From: Dipteris shenzhenensis
Lineage: Eukaryota > Polypodiophyta > Polypodiopsida > Gleicheniales
Assembly (NCBI GenBank): GCA_047967505.1
Contig: CM106539.1
Direction: 5' to 3' (one strand)
DNA: 64,000 nt
The notes below the pieces were generated by a model that saw only the letters and a list, made by a program, of their open reading frames with translations, ran no database searches and was not told where the DNA came from. Made by a program: the position numbers and the translations under genes. Below, piece after piece: positions 1 to 10,340 of this stretch. The first letter of the stretch is position 1. Every line of letters begins with the position of its first letter.

Positions 1-780
1 GGAGAAGCTGGCTGCACCCAAGGAGCTGGAGAGGTTCTGCTGCATCAACCAAAAGGAGAGAGAAGAAAAGTGACAAATTTTTCATGTAGGGAATGAAGGG
101 GAGAGGCCTTCTTTTATAGGCTCAGCCCCCCCCCCCCCCCGAGGCTTAGAGTGGAAGGTGGACACTTGTCCCAGATTTTTGGTGGGCTGCAGTCCCAAAG
201 AGGACAGCCCACAACCTGCCCCAAATCTACCAGATTTGGGGCTAGACACTTGGCCTGCATGCCTTGCCACTTGCCATGCATGCTGCCACATGTGTGGGAC
301 AGGTGGACTGACCTGCCAGCTCAGATTCCATGTGGCAGTCTGCCACGTGTCAGCTGCCACATGTCACTCCCAAAAACCCTAAAATTTCAAAGCTGTCAGA
401 ATTCAATTCTGATCGCACCCACGGGTTCCTAACAACTTGGACTATCTATTGACGTACTCCAAGGTCATAATTGAGCCATACTGAGCTCATTTGTTTGTCG
501 TCTTATCTTGTATCTCCATTACTCTTGGCATGCTGCCAGGCCCACACCCAAAGCTTAGGGAACATTCTCTTGAATGGTTCCTAGGTCAGTATGCAATCTG
601 TGCATTTGATTGGTCCCATGTTTGGGTACTCAGGTGGGGTGTGGTTTCCAGATGTCCCTCTCAAAGAGAGGCCATCACTCTTGTGGGTCACTAATGCCCA
701 TAACCCCAAGCAAGGGGGTCCACCCTCAAATGCTAGACCTAGTCCCCATTGTCCGTAACTGAATAGTAGGAAAGTATTTC
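1..780. other. No supportable gene; LTR-like stretch
   Basis: Only short overlapping reading frames on both strands, none resembling a known family. A TATAAAAG reads on the minus strand near 112-119, beside a C run of about 14 and followed by purine-rich sequence. The arrangement is like the promoter region of the gypsy LTRs at 2184-3373 and 5839-6846, so this may be the end of a decayed LTR from a minus-strand element. There is no second copy or target duplication to prove it. Confidence 0.3.
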
Positions 781-819
781 ATTTCTTAATAAGCATACCA
801 TTGAAAAACGAAAAGAAAT

Positions 820-1554
820 AGTACCAAGCAAGTGGATACATGTTGAAGCAGGATGACAAATTGCGCTTGTGTGAGCTCCTGAGCTATCCATACCTTCGTC
901 CCTTTCAGCTTATGTGATTGGCGAAGAATCTTGGTTCGTAGCCTACGTGACTTGAAAGTGATGATAGCATGTCCTTTGGAGTGTTTGATATTAGTTGCTA
1001 CCTCATCATCATCCTTCCATTCAATGATGGGCATGGCTGCTTTGACCTATGCTAAAGTTTCACTAAAAGAGTCCTCATCCTTGTACCAGTTTTCCGAAAG
1101 TCCTATCCGAATCTTCAATAAGTTCACATCTGGCTTCATGCTCCTTAATTTCTTCTTGAATGTCAGTTTTACTTGCCTTTGTCTCCACTTCCACACTTAG
1201 CTCCTTCTTGAGTGAATGAAGTCTTTAATTGTGGAGACTAGTTGAGGAGTAGGTAGGGAAGTCTTACATGCCTTCGTAACTTCGTCTATGATTGCTTGCT
1301 TGGCAGGCCCTTCGAAAAATTGAAGTTTAGCTGAGCATCTTTAAGTCACGAACCTCTTGCTGTAAGTAAAAGATTTGCTCATGATGACCAATGATAAACC
1401 GATTTAAACCTCCTTTATAGTATGTATGTGCATACGTTGAATGCGTCTTAGCTGCAACCGTGGAGTATTGCACTCGATTAGTTGGAGTAGTTGGTGTAGA
1501 GAGGGGAGGGGATCTAGATTTTGAGGAGAGGCTAGGCCACTCCATGTTAGCCAT
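820..1554 (-). pseudogene. LINE ORF1-like remnant
   Basis: Read on the minus strand from 1554, broken frames give an N-terminus beginning MANMEWPSLSS, a segment able to form a coiled coil (HHEQIFYLQQEVRDLK), a further helical stretch (LQFFEGPAKQ, frame-shifted) and then FKSRRLRTKILRQSHKLKGT followed by KVWIAQELTQAQ near 850-960. The pattern 'R-[AL]-R-x-K-[IV]-L-R-x-x-x-x-L-K-G-T' followed by 'I/V-x-x-x-L-T' resembles the RNA-binding ORF1 region of several non-LTR elements. Stops and frameshifts are present. It lies just downstream, on its own strand, of a pyrimidine-rich stretch and a (TC)n tract, as expected for a LINE 5' end. Assignment rests on motif recall only. It may belong to the same LINE family as 7839-9042 and 38110-39466. 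Confidence 0.35.
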
Positions 1555-1878
1555 ATCTGCAAGGACCCTGAGCTAACTAACCCCCGAATTAGGCTAGGGG
1601 TCTCAGCCTAGTTCAGGGTTAGTTAGCTGCTAAATGAGAGGTAAGCAGGCGTGTGCATACGGAGAATGTGTCTTAGCTACAACTGTGGAGTATTGTACTT
1701 GATTAGTTGGAGTAGTTGGTGTAGAGAGGGGAGGGGATCTGGATTTCGAGGAGAGGCTAGGCCACTCCATGCTGGCCATATCTGCAAGACCCCGAGCTAA
1801 CTAACCCCCGAATTAGGCTAGGGGTCTCAGCCCAGTTCAGGGTTAGTTAGCTACTAACTGAGAGGTAAGCAGGCGGAG
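1429..1878. repeat. 225-bp tandem duplication with inverted repeats
   Basis: Two units, about 1429-1653 and 1654-1878, are roughly 90% alike (both start TGCATACG and both hold GTGTAGAGAGGGGAGGGGAT). Each unit contains the inverted repeat AGCTAACTAACCC ... GGGTTAGTTAGCT (1571-1583 with 1616-1628, and the equivalent in unit 2), with a smaller inverted pair AGGCT/AGCCT inside the loop. The duplication overlaps the start of the ORF1-like remnant, so it may be a duplicated LINE 5' region. Confidence 0.8.
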
Positions 1879-2146
1879 AGGTTAGACAAGAGTTAAGAGG
1901 TAGGTAGGCAGAGAGGGTAGACGGCTGGGCTGGGGTTGAGCGGAGCAGATGAGGAGCTGAGTGGAGTGGGTGAGGGCTTAGCGGTGCGGGTGAGGGTTGA
2001 GCAGTTGAGTGGAGCGGAGAGGCTAGATGACTAGGCGGGTGAGGGCTGAGTGGTGAAGGACGGGCTGAGGGAGGATAGACAGGCGGGCTGAGCGACGATG
2101 GACGACCAGAGTGGGCGGAGCAACGCGGGAGAGGAGCGACCGGGGG

Positions 2147-2148
<2 letters not shown>

Positions 2149-2183
<35 letters not shown>
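2149..2183. repeat. (GA)n microsatellite
   Basis: About 17 GA units, preceded by a G-rich stretch (1880-2148) and interrupted by the gypsy element at 2184. The GA tract resumes at 7800 on the other side, so the element sits inside the repeat. Confidence 0.9.
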
Positions 2184-2185
<2 letters not shown>

Positions 2186-3373
2186 TAGCATGCAACGGTT
2201 ATCTGATCGTGTAATTCACAGCAAGACCTTCTTTAAACCTTTAGCGAGGAATGAGCGTCGTTTACCATAGAGAGAGGAAGGAGATGAGGGTAGAGAGAGA
2301 GTAGAGTCGACAACCGATTGGGTCCCTGTACGCACTGAGGGCCCCCTCCCCCAATCAGGGGAGAATTTGCTTTATACTTGGAGAACTGAGAAATACAAAG
2401 AACACTCTTCAAGAGAGCACGGAACACGCTTCTGAAGAGCTCACTGTGCACACGTATAGCAGACCCAAAGATCTGAGAGGCAACGCCAACCAATACCGAG
2501 ACCTTGATGCTGTCCACACTGATGTAGGACGCTTCTACAAGGCAAGGAAGAGGCTTGTGCTATCTAGCGGAATGCAGGGTTACTGCGTGAGAGAGAGTGA
2601 AAAGCTAGAAGTGATAGATCCTATGAGATAACTGAGAGATGACGGAAATATAGAGCTGAGAGTGAGCTGTGTAAACTGTAAAAGAGAGCTGAGAAAGCTG
2701 AGGAAACAGTGTCCAAACCTCTCTCCGTTTGTTGGTCCAAACCTCCGAGTGTTGTGCTGCGTGGTCACCTTCAGATCAGGCTGAACTGATGGCCAAGGGA
2801 CTGAGGCTAGAGCAGGGCCAGATCTGAGGATCTCAGGGGCTGCACAGGAGGCTGAAGTGGAGCTGTAGGAGGACTGAAGGCAGGAGCAAACTAAATGAGA
2901 AAACAGGGCAGCCAAGGGGCCCTTTTATAGGGCTGGACTGAGCCAACCCAGTCTGTAAACAGACTGACTCAGTCTGTTTTACAGACTGGCTGGCCTACAA
3001 CCAGCCTATAAAAAGCCCTCCCTGGCTCATTTGTCAAGGGAGTTTTTGGGCAGCCTTTGCAGGCTGCCTTCCTTGCTTACCTGTCCAGCCTTTGGGGACC
3101 CTAAAGGGACTCCTAACCTAGGCTAAGACCTAAACTATAAGATGGAAACACTTAACCTATTGTTCTCCAGTGGGTACTAGTGAACAAGAACTGACTACTG
3201 ACTTGACCTAAGGCTGAGAGACTGACCTACGTAGCTTGTGCCTGACTGTCCTTGGACAAGGGCTCACAAAGGGGTCACAGCATACGACAAAATCTCCTAT
3301 CTTGGAACTATAATGCACTTGTCGATGTAGCCAGTGTGTCACCTTGCACCCAAGTGCAGGGGGGCATGTGACA
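2184..3373 (-). repeat. Left (3') LTR of gypsy element
   Basis: 1190 bp, TGTAGCATGC ... GCATGTGACA. It matches 5839-6846 almost base for base over the first 1 kb and matches 7763-7799 at the end. The segment 3169-3336 (starting about GGGTACTAGTG) has no counterpart in the right LTR, where copia sequence is found instead. It contains a minus-strand TATAAAAG at 2922-2929. Confidence 0.85.
2922..2929 (-). promoter_or_regulatory. LTR TATA box
   Basis: TATAAAAG on the minus strand, in the context CCCTATAAAAGGGCC, in the orientation of the element. The same box is at 6581-6588 in the right (5') LTR, which would drive the genomic transcript. A plus-sense TATAAAAA lies close by at about 3007-3014. 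Confidence 0.5.
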
Positions 3374-3384
3374 TTCCCTCCTCC

Positions 3385-4130
3385 TTAACTTGGCAGTAGG
3401 TTCATTGCTTCCAAGTAGTCCGCCAATATCTGGGGAAACTCGTGGAAAAAATCTTCCTCCAACCACACTGCTTCATGGGTACCTCGATCACGGAACTTGG
3501 TGTAAAACTCCCGGATCCTGCGTCCTGACCCATGCTTGAATTTATGAAGAAGGATCTGTTCTGGCTGCAAAACTTCGGCTTCATCAAGAACTTCAGGTGG
3601 TTGCTCGTCGGAAATCTCTGAAAGAGGAGGCTTAAAATATGGCTTCAACCAAGCTATATGGAACACGTTGTGCATAGTCCAACTGTCTGGTAGGCGTAAC
3701 TTCATTGAGACATCGTTGATCTTTTGAATAATAGGGAATGGTCCGAAGTTCCTGAAGGACAGCTTAGGGCATCGCTTGCCCACCTGCTTCAATCGTTGCT
3801 TGATAATGCGTAAATACACCCATTGACCCTCTTTATACTGGACATCTCGTCTGGATTTGTTAGCTTGGCGTGTATACGATGCTTGAGCTTTGGCGATGCG
3901 GCTTTTCACGGACTCCGTACTCTCTGCCATGGATTGGGTGGTTTTGTTGGCTTCAAGAGATGGAGACACCATCCGGGTGAGGAGTGAGGTAAATCGCCGT
4001 CCAAACGCTGCTTCATAAGGTGTGCGACCAATACTCGAAGAATAGGTATCGTTCAAAATGGTCTGCACAAGCGGAAGAAACTGCTCCCACTTTCCCTGAG
4101 CATCATGACAATATGATTTCAAAATATCAA
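3385..4130 (-). pseudogene. Gypsy integrase C-terminus with chromodomain-like tail
   Basis: 245 residues. It starts inside the integrase core with the family pattern 'W...LP..Q...N....SS.G.TPYEAAFGR', continues through a long Lys/Arg/Gln region with 'GQWVYLRI' (the usual 'GD.V.L' turn), the 'K..FRNFGPFPIIQKI' and 'NVFHIAWLKPY' signatures, and ends in a chromodomain-like stretch ('RRIREFYTKFRDRGTHEAVWLEEDF'). This identifies a chromovirus-type Ty3/gypsy element. It is separated from the fragment upstream by a stop and a frameshift near 4130-4230. Confidence 0.85.
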
Positions 4131-4226
4131 ATGCCAGACCATTATACTTTTCCGTTCGTCATTCGATTGCGAATGGAAAGCGCTGGACCTCTGCAGCTTA
4201 GTATCAAAATTATCAAACAAGGCTCG

Positions 4227-5162
4227 TCAAAAGTTAGACGTAAACTTAGAGTCCTTGTCGGATGTGATGGTCTTTGGCAACCTTCCAATGGGATACCAAT
4301 GCTTGATAAACAAACGAGCTACATCTTCAGCGCTGGCCGTTTGTTTGCAGGAAATGAGCATACGTTCTAACTCCCCCTCCATAGACTTTGAAAGTCGATA
4401 AGGGAACTTACTTGGAGGTGTCGAGTCCGGAAGTAGATCGATGCGATGGTCTTCCGGTCGGTTGGGAGGTAGTTGGGGTGGCAGATCGTCCCGGAGCATT
4501 ATGTCTTTGAACTCTTCGAGTAGATCCACCATTGCTTGTCCCATCGGAGGAGCAGCTTGAACTGCAGTGATCTGGCACTGGACATAGACAAGTGCACACA
4601 TGGCACCCTTGCGTATGGCACGACTTGCTTGAATATGAGAGATTAATGGAATCCTTGGTATGCTCTGATCACTGCGTATCACGGCGGGCTCAGGTAAACC
4701 TTCCACAATCGTGAAGGTGTCCTGCTGCCAATCAGGCATCGGAACATGCTCACGGAACCACTGAATCCCGAGGATCATGTCGCACCCCATCAAAGGAGTC
4801 AATATAAAATCCCGCGTAAACATGGCCTTCTGAAGTGAAAAAGTGAACTGGATGGCCTTATGCATGATGTGTGTGCGCAAGCTGGGCGTGAACTCGTCCA
4901 CTGCAAGCTCGTGAGGCACCAAGGTGCACCCCACTGTCTTGGCAAGCTGAGGGGAGGTGGCATCTTCTGAACTCCCCATATCGAACATGACAATAAACTG
5001 ATGCCCGTTAGCTGTGCCATACGCTCGAATGAGCGTCTTCTTTTGATCTGAGAAGTCGCCCTCCTTCTTACCTTGAAAGACCACTGTGGAAACGGCGTTC
5101 AAAGCAGGGAAGACGACATTCGTAGCTGAAGGATGGAGGCGAAGCTGGAAGAGCCAATACAT
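4227..5162 (-). pseudogene. Gypsy protease - RT stub - integrase fusion
   Basis: 311 residues in one frame. The N-terminal half is a retropepsin-like domain: 'QFIVMFDMGSSEDATS' stands where families have D-[ST]-G-[AS], here DMGSS, and 'LTPLMGCDMILGIQWF' is the usual second half. Next comes the linker to the reverse transcriptase ('LPPQLPPNRPEDHRIDLL' and 'PYRLSKSMEGELERMLI'). The frame then jumps straight to integrase ('FIKHWYPIGRLPKTITSDKD'), where the middle catalytic Asp region is visible. The RT fingers and palm, the connection, RNase H and the integrase zinc finger are absent, so this is a deletion product that stayed in frame. Confidence 0.8.
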
Positions 5163-5164
5163 TA

Positions 5165-5791
5165 GCGACGGACGAAGTAGGTGCTTTCACATCCTTTTCG
5201 GCAAGCCACTGCGGACAATCCTTCTTGCCATGCCCAGCGATGTGGTGGCAATGAAAGCAGTGATGTTTTTGGTGGTATTGCTTCTGCTCGTCGGGCTGTC
5301 GATAGCCTCCTGTGGCGAAGCTGTGGCGGAGATGGCCATTGCGCTCAAACTTGCCTGCATAGCGGCTAACATCTGTTTGTGTTGGAGAAGCATCGCCTCT
5401 CGGTCTAGCTTTTGTTGCCTCTCTCTGCCTACGCGAGCTCTTCGCGTCGCAGTGCCTCCTCATTTTTGTGTTCCTCGCGCATCAACAAGAGCAATTTTTC
5501 AAAATCTGTGGTTCTTTCTTCCAGCGGCTTTTCTGCTTCTTTTTCCTCCAGACGTTGTTTTGTCTAGTCCAGCTGTCTTCTGCTTTCTTCCAGCTGGGAT
5601 GAATGTTCTTCGAGTTGCTGGAGCAGGACCCGATTCTGCTCTAGAAGGTTCGACATCACTTCTTGAGCATTTGGCGGAAGCGTATCTTGTTGATAGTCTT
5701 TCTCCTCTTCAAAGTCTTCACGGTTGAAATCTTTTCCTGACCCTTCCATGGTGCTTGATTGTGTGTCCTTTCCGGATCTCAGCACAACCAT
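5165..5791 (-). pseudogene. Gypsy gag remnant
   Basis: The frame opens at 5791 with MVVLRSGKDTQSS, followed by a Glu/Gln-rich coiled-coil stretch (LLEQNRVLLQQLEEHSSQLE). A TAG near 5563 breaks it, and it continues as LEEKEAEKPLEERTTDFEKL. A second fragment (5068-5463) carries the nucleocapsid zinc knuckle CFHCHHIAGHGKKDCP (C-x2-C-x4-H-x4-C). Most of the capsid region is missing. It sits directly after the primer-binding site, as gag should. Confidence 0.75.
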
Positions 5792-5825
5792 ACACTCGCG
5801 ATAGTCAAGCTGGATATAGACCGAA

Positions 5826-5837
5826 GCTCTGATACCA
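5826..5837 (-). other. Primer-binding site of gypsy element
   Basis: GCTCTGATACCA on the plus strand, the complement of the TGGTATCAGAGC motif matching the 3' end of plant initiator-Met tRNA. It lies one base from the right LTR start at 5839. Confidence 0.85.
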
Positions 5838-5838
5838 A

Positions 5839-7799
5839 TGTAACATGCAACGGTTATCTGATCGTGTAATTCACAGCAAGACCTTCTTTAAACCTTTAGC
5901 GAGGAATGAGCGTTGTTTACCATAGAGAGAGGAAGGAGATGAGGGTAGAGAGAGAGTAGAGTCACAACCGATTGGGTCCCTGTACCCACTGAGGGCCCCC
6001 TCCCCCAATCAGGGGAGAATTTGCTTTATACTTGGAGAACTGAGAAATACAAAGAACACTCTTCAAGAGATCACAGAACACGCTTTTGAAGAGCTCACTG
6101 TGCACACGTATAGCAGACCCAAAGACCTTAGAGGCAATGCCGACCAATACCGAGACCTTGATGCTGTCCACACTGACGATGTAGGACGCTTCTGCAAGGC
6201 AAGGAAGAGGCTTGTGCTGTCTACCGGAATGCAGGGTTACTGCGTGAGTGAGAGAGTGAAAAGTTAGAAGTGAGAGATCCTATGAGAGAACTGAGAGATG
6301 ACGGAAATATAGAGCTGAGAGTGAGCTGTGTAAACTGTAAAAGAGAGCTGAGAAAGCTGCGGAAGCAGTGTCCAAACCTCTCTCCGTTTGTTGGTCCTAA
6401 CCTCTGACTGTTGTGCTGCGTGGTCACCTTCAGATCAGGCTGAACTGTTGGCCAAGGGACTGAGGCTAGAGCAGGGCCAGATCTGAGGATCTCAGGGGCT
6501 GCACAGGAGGCTGAAGTGGAGCTGTAGGAGGACTGAAGGCAGGAGCAAACTGAATGAGAAAACAGGGCAGCCAAGGGGCCCTTTTATAGGGCTGGACTGA
6601 GCCAACCCAGTCTGTAAACAGACTGACTCAGTCTGTATTACAGATTCAGTCTGTTTTACAGACTGGCTGGCCTACAACCAGCCTATAAAAAGCCCTCCCT
6701 GGCTCATTTGCTAGGGGAGTTTTTGGGCAGCCTTTGCAGGCTGCCTTCCCTGCTTACCTATCCAGCCTTTGGGGACCCTAAAGGGACTCCTAACCTAGGC
6801 TAAGACCTAAACTATAAGATGGAAACACTTAACCTTCTGTTCTCCACTGTAGAGACAGGGGGAGCCAAAGAGGCCGTGGTGGATGGCAGAGAGGCCAAAA
6901 TGCAAACAGCAATGTTGAATGCTACTATTGTGGCAAAATGGGTCATATGGCTAAAGACTGCTGCAAAAAGCAGAATGACATTATGAATGGAAAATTGCAG
7001 CAAGGCAATTATGCATCCTCTAGTAGACAGGGTGATGACAGAAATGAGCATTTGTTTATGGTGCAGCATATGACAAATTCTGTAACAAGTGCAGAAGAAA
7101 GCAATGATGTGTGGTATGTTGATTCATGTGCGTCAAACCACATGACAGGTCACGCTGAATGGATGCAGGATGCAAGAAAAATGGAAAAACTGGGATTTGT
7201 GGAGAGTGGTGACGATACTGCACATCCTATTGTGCAGATTGGCAAAATTCCTTTGTCTATGCAGGATGGGAAAAAGAAATACTTGTCTGATGTATTTCAT
7301 GTTCCGAACATCACCAAGAACCTGGTTTCTGTTGGTCAGATGGTTGAGCAGGGCTTGCAGGTCAGATTTAATCCTCATGGATGCTTTGTTGAGGATATGA
7401 AAAATAATGGTCGCTTGATAGCAAAAGGAAAGAAGAAGGGCAGGATGTTTACGTTGGATGCGGACATGCCTGAATTGAGTGCAGCAATGTTTGCACATGG
7501 GACCGGTGTAGTTGCAGATATTGATATCTGGCACAAACGCATTGATCATGTTAATATACAATGACTTAAATCAATGCAAGCCCAAAATATTGTTGCAGGA
7601 TTGCCTAAATTCAAGGTTGCAGAAATGCACAAGGTTTGTGAACCCTGTCAATTTGGGAAACAGGCAAGGAAACCTTTTCCTAGGCATGTTCAAGAGAGTA
7701 AAAAGCCATTGGAATTAATCCACTCTGATGTGTGGACTACAAAAGCTGCATCTATTGGAGGCTGTCACCTTGCACCCAAGTGCAGGGGTGCATGTGACA
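5839..7799 (-). repeat. Right (5') LTR carrying copia insert
   Basis: 5839-6846 matches the left LTR (TGTAACATGC, and the same run through to CTTAACC-TTCTCCA). At about 6847 the sequence switches to copia coding DNA. At about 7763 it returns to LTR sequence for the last 37 bases (TGTCACCTTGCACCCAAGTG ... TGACA). The LTR-internal segment found in the left copy (about 170 bp) is replaced by about 915 bp. Confidence 0.8.
6848..7766 (+). pseudogene. Captured copia gag-protease-integrase fragment
   Basis: The frame runs from the nucleocapsid (an RG-rich lead, then CYYCGKMGHMAKDC, a C-x2-C-x4-H-x4-C knuckle) through the protease ('VWYVDSCASNHMTG', where DSG is DSC) to the pre-integrase HHCC region ('IWHKRIDHVN', later 'CEPCQFGKQARKPF') and the first integrase strand ('IHSDVWTTKAASIGG'). 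There is one TGA at 7562-7564. Both ends are cut abruptly at LTR sequence. It is in the opposite orientation to the gypsy element. It could be a template-switch product formed during reverse transcription, or a later recombination. The Cys in place of Gly at the protease active site would probably kill the enzyme. Confidence 0.85.
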
Positions 7800-7838
7800 G
7801 AGAGAGAGAGAGAGAAAGAAAGAAAGAAAGAAAGAAAG
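7800..7838. repeat. (GA)n(GAAA)n tract
   Basis: GA units followed by five or six GAAA units, between the gypsy element and the 3' end of the LINE fragment. Confidence 0.9.
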
Positions 7839-9039
7839 TGTATTATTGTCCACTAGAGGCCAAAATGGACCCATGGGACATCAAGAACTCTGCATACAAG
7901 ATAGCACAAAATCAACGTGCCCCAAAGAAGAGGCATCGTCGAATATCATCTAAGTGCTACGCAATATAATGCAAGTGAAAGTACATAATGTCAAATCTGA
8001 GCCTAAATACAGAGTAAACTAGATGCAAGGAAACCGCCCTCGGGTGTAAAATGGGGAGATGAGCACAATATGCCAATGCAAAGATACAAGTCCAGGTGTC
8101 ACGGAGTCTGAGAACCAAAATAATACTGGAAATCCTGTCCATCGACTCTGCCTCCTGCTATGAGAGTACAAATCTGGGCAAAGGTGAGGTGAGCGGCTGG
8201 TGGGGCGAGATCTCCATGAGTAAGCCTCCTCCGAAATGCTGCCATCATCCTGGATCGTCTGGAGATGAAGCGGCGAGTACGTCCCCTATGTAACAAGATC
8301 CTGCGGCGTCTACAAACCATCTCATATGTACATCCACATGGTGGAGGCATGTGTCCTGTGTGGGCTCTGCCGTCCTCGTGCTCCTCCTGGTCTCTGTCCT
8401 CTGGTATGGCGTGTGCCTGAGCTCTATGAGGCTGGGCTCTATCACGCTCCGGTCTGTGCTCTCTGAGGTAGTCTCGCCGAGCATAGTGGCCTCCCTGACA
8501 TAAAGGGCTAGGCAACGCTGATCCTCGTAGTCCATCACTCGTGAGAGAGGTCCAAAGCCATCCGTGAAGAGACAGTGGAATCTACCTCTGATCTCATAAT
8601 ATAGCGGGCATCTGCAAATGAAGTGCTCCTCTGACTCCACCTCTCCCATGGTGCAACAAGGGCAGATCCTGGTCTCTCGGCCTGGTCGCCGTCCATCCTC
8701 CATGCGTCGCATCCTACCAGCCTCTATCTCGAGCTGATGCGAAGAGACTCTAAGCTGGCCGAGGGCAATCCTCAGTGAGTGGGACATGTGGGTACCTGTA
8801 TAGCCTGGTGGGATGACAAATCCATCCTCTGAGATCCGAAGGAAGTGGTCACGATATGTGGCCATCTTCACCGGAAGCTGCGTGGGATAAATCCAAGTGC
8901 GATACGTATGAAGCTGCAGCAAGTCTGCTCTCGTGACCTGGCTAAGCTCGTGGCGAGTCAACTCGAGATGAGGGGCATCTATGCTGTATCGGAACAGAGG
9001 CAGTCTATCCATGTCTAGTCCAAGAGATGTGAGCCACCT

Positions 9040-9042
<3 letters not shown>
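7839..9042 (-). mobile_element. 5'-truncated LINE (GA-flanked family), C-terminal part
   Basis: A minus-strand LINE tail whose 3' end (TGTATTATTGTCC on the plus strand) directly abuts the GA/GAAA tract, and whose truncated 5' end abuts another (GA)n at 9043. The 3' end matches that of the copy at 43048. The coding part at 8245-9012 is the ORF2 C-terminus. There is no poly(A) tail. Confidence 0.8.
8245..9012 (-). pseudogene. LINE ORF2 C-terminal zinc-binding region
   Basis: 255 residues, open throughout but lacking the RT. The middle holds 'LLQLHTYRTW', 'YRDHFLRISEDGFVIPPGY', 'SHSLRIALGQLRVSSHQLEI' and the metal-binding pattern CPCCTMGEVESEEHFICRCP, meaning C-x2-C ... H-x3-C-x-C as in the C-terminal domain of many LINE ORF2 proteins. 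Relatives occur at 32230-32520, 43660-43870 and 48780-48960. The reading frame starts inside the element because the 5' part is missing. Confidence 0.75.

Positions 9043-9086
<44 letters not shown>
9043..9086. repeat. (GA)n microsatellite
   Basis: 22 GA units at the truncated 5' edge of the LINE fragment. Confidence 0.95.
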
Positions 9087-9097
<11 letters not shown>

Positions 9098-10340
9098 GAA
9101 AGGGTTGTATTAAAGTCCTCTGATTTGTGGGACTAGTGATTGCTATCAACAAAATTGTGATCTTTTCAATCCGGTGAAGCAAAATACTTTAGACTTACTA
9201 TGTAGTTAGTACTTGATGCGCTAGCTTGTGTACCAAGTGGAGAAAGCCGCATAAATGGTCTTGGTCCCACTTATCCTTGAAACATAGGAAATTCAGAACC
9301 TACCCGTTAGGGTTAGTATAGAAACCTTAGACTTTGGAACACGTAGCCCACAACAGAAGCGGTTAGCGTTTTAACCTAAACGAGGTAAGACCCTTTGGAA
9401 ATCGAAGGGAGCATGTTTAGTGTAAATAAAATCAGTTTTAGAAAGCCCTATGAGTGAAAAACGAAATCTGAAAATCAATTTCTGGTAGCCTAAAAGACAA
9501 AAAACGGAATTGAATGTGAGAAAAAGAAAGTGTAGTGATTGATAAAAGTGAAATATGTGAAGAATACTTGCCCCATGACTCGTCTTGGGCACTGGAAAGG
9601 AAGAAAGGTAGGCTGAAACAGAAATTCCAGCAATCATCAAGTTGGAAGGTAGGCTGAAACAGAAATTCCAGCAATCATCAAGTTGGACAGTAGGAGGATG
9701 GCTAGGAAGAGGGCGAATTTGTAAAGAGAGCAACAAGGAGAGGGTGCAAATTTGCACAGAGAGCAATCGTGACTGCTTAGAATTGAGCCCAAACTTTATG
9801 TAGACCTTTAAAGCAGGCTGAAAAAGCTGAAAAAACAATTTCTATTATTTTATTTTCTAATTATAGTATTTGATTTGTTATTCTATGTTAGAATAGTTTT
9901 AAGGAGTTATTTGAATACTTTAAATAGGTCACTTAAAATGTTACCCCATGACCCCTCTACATGCATACAAGTAATTAATCTTGGGCCTAGGACTCAGTTA
10001 ACCCGAGAACTTAAATGGCTTGTATCTAGTTCTAAACAACTCAGAATTCTACCAAACTGGAACCATCTTTTAGCCTCAGAAGCCCTAGAAACTAGATACT
10101 CATGGACTGGGTTCTGAGATCACTTCCAACCCACAAGACTATGTGATTGGGAGTAGAACAATTGGGCCTGGAGAAGCCTTGTGGATGTGTGAAGCGTCAT
10201 CAGTCTCGTACGGCATGTTGGTAATTTAATACTAGGTGGAGGGTGATCCGGTAAGATAGTCATTCGATTGATAACTTCATTGGCATGAAGTCCACCCCAT
10301 GCACTAGATTCCGACATCGTGTCGTTGGATGTGACTATGA
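9087..10340. other. Non-coding, with 41-bp tandem duplication
   Basis: No gene seen. A perfect 41-bp direct duplication, beginning AAGGTAGGCTGAAACAG, occupies 9605-9645 and 9646-9686. The short frames at 9371-10117 have no recognisable motif. Confidence 0.6.

Larger units (their letters stand above)
2184..7799 (-). mobile_element. Chimeric, internally deleted Ty3/gypsy element
   Basis: Two LTR copies (2184-3373 and 5839-7799), both beginning TGTA and ending TGACA, flank a short internal region of gag, protease and integrase fragments on the minus strand. The primer-binding site is at 5826-5837 and a polypurine tract, seen as TTCCCTCCTCCTT on the plus strand, follows the left LTR at 3374. The flanks are GAGAG on both sides (2179-2183 and 7800-7804), which fits a 5-bp target duplication, but both flanks are GA microsatellite so this is weak proof. 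The reverse transcriptase core and RNase H are missing, so the element could move only with proteins supplied in trans. The right LTR carries a captured copia gag-pol piece. The LTR copies differ by a few percent, so the insertion is not very recent. Confidence 0.85.

Noticed and set aside
2580-2915. 111-residue frame, repeated at 6221-6574, starting MAALFSH
   Set aside because: Lies wholly inside the gypsy LTRs, frame not kept equal between copies, no known domain.
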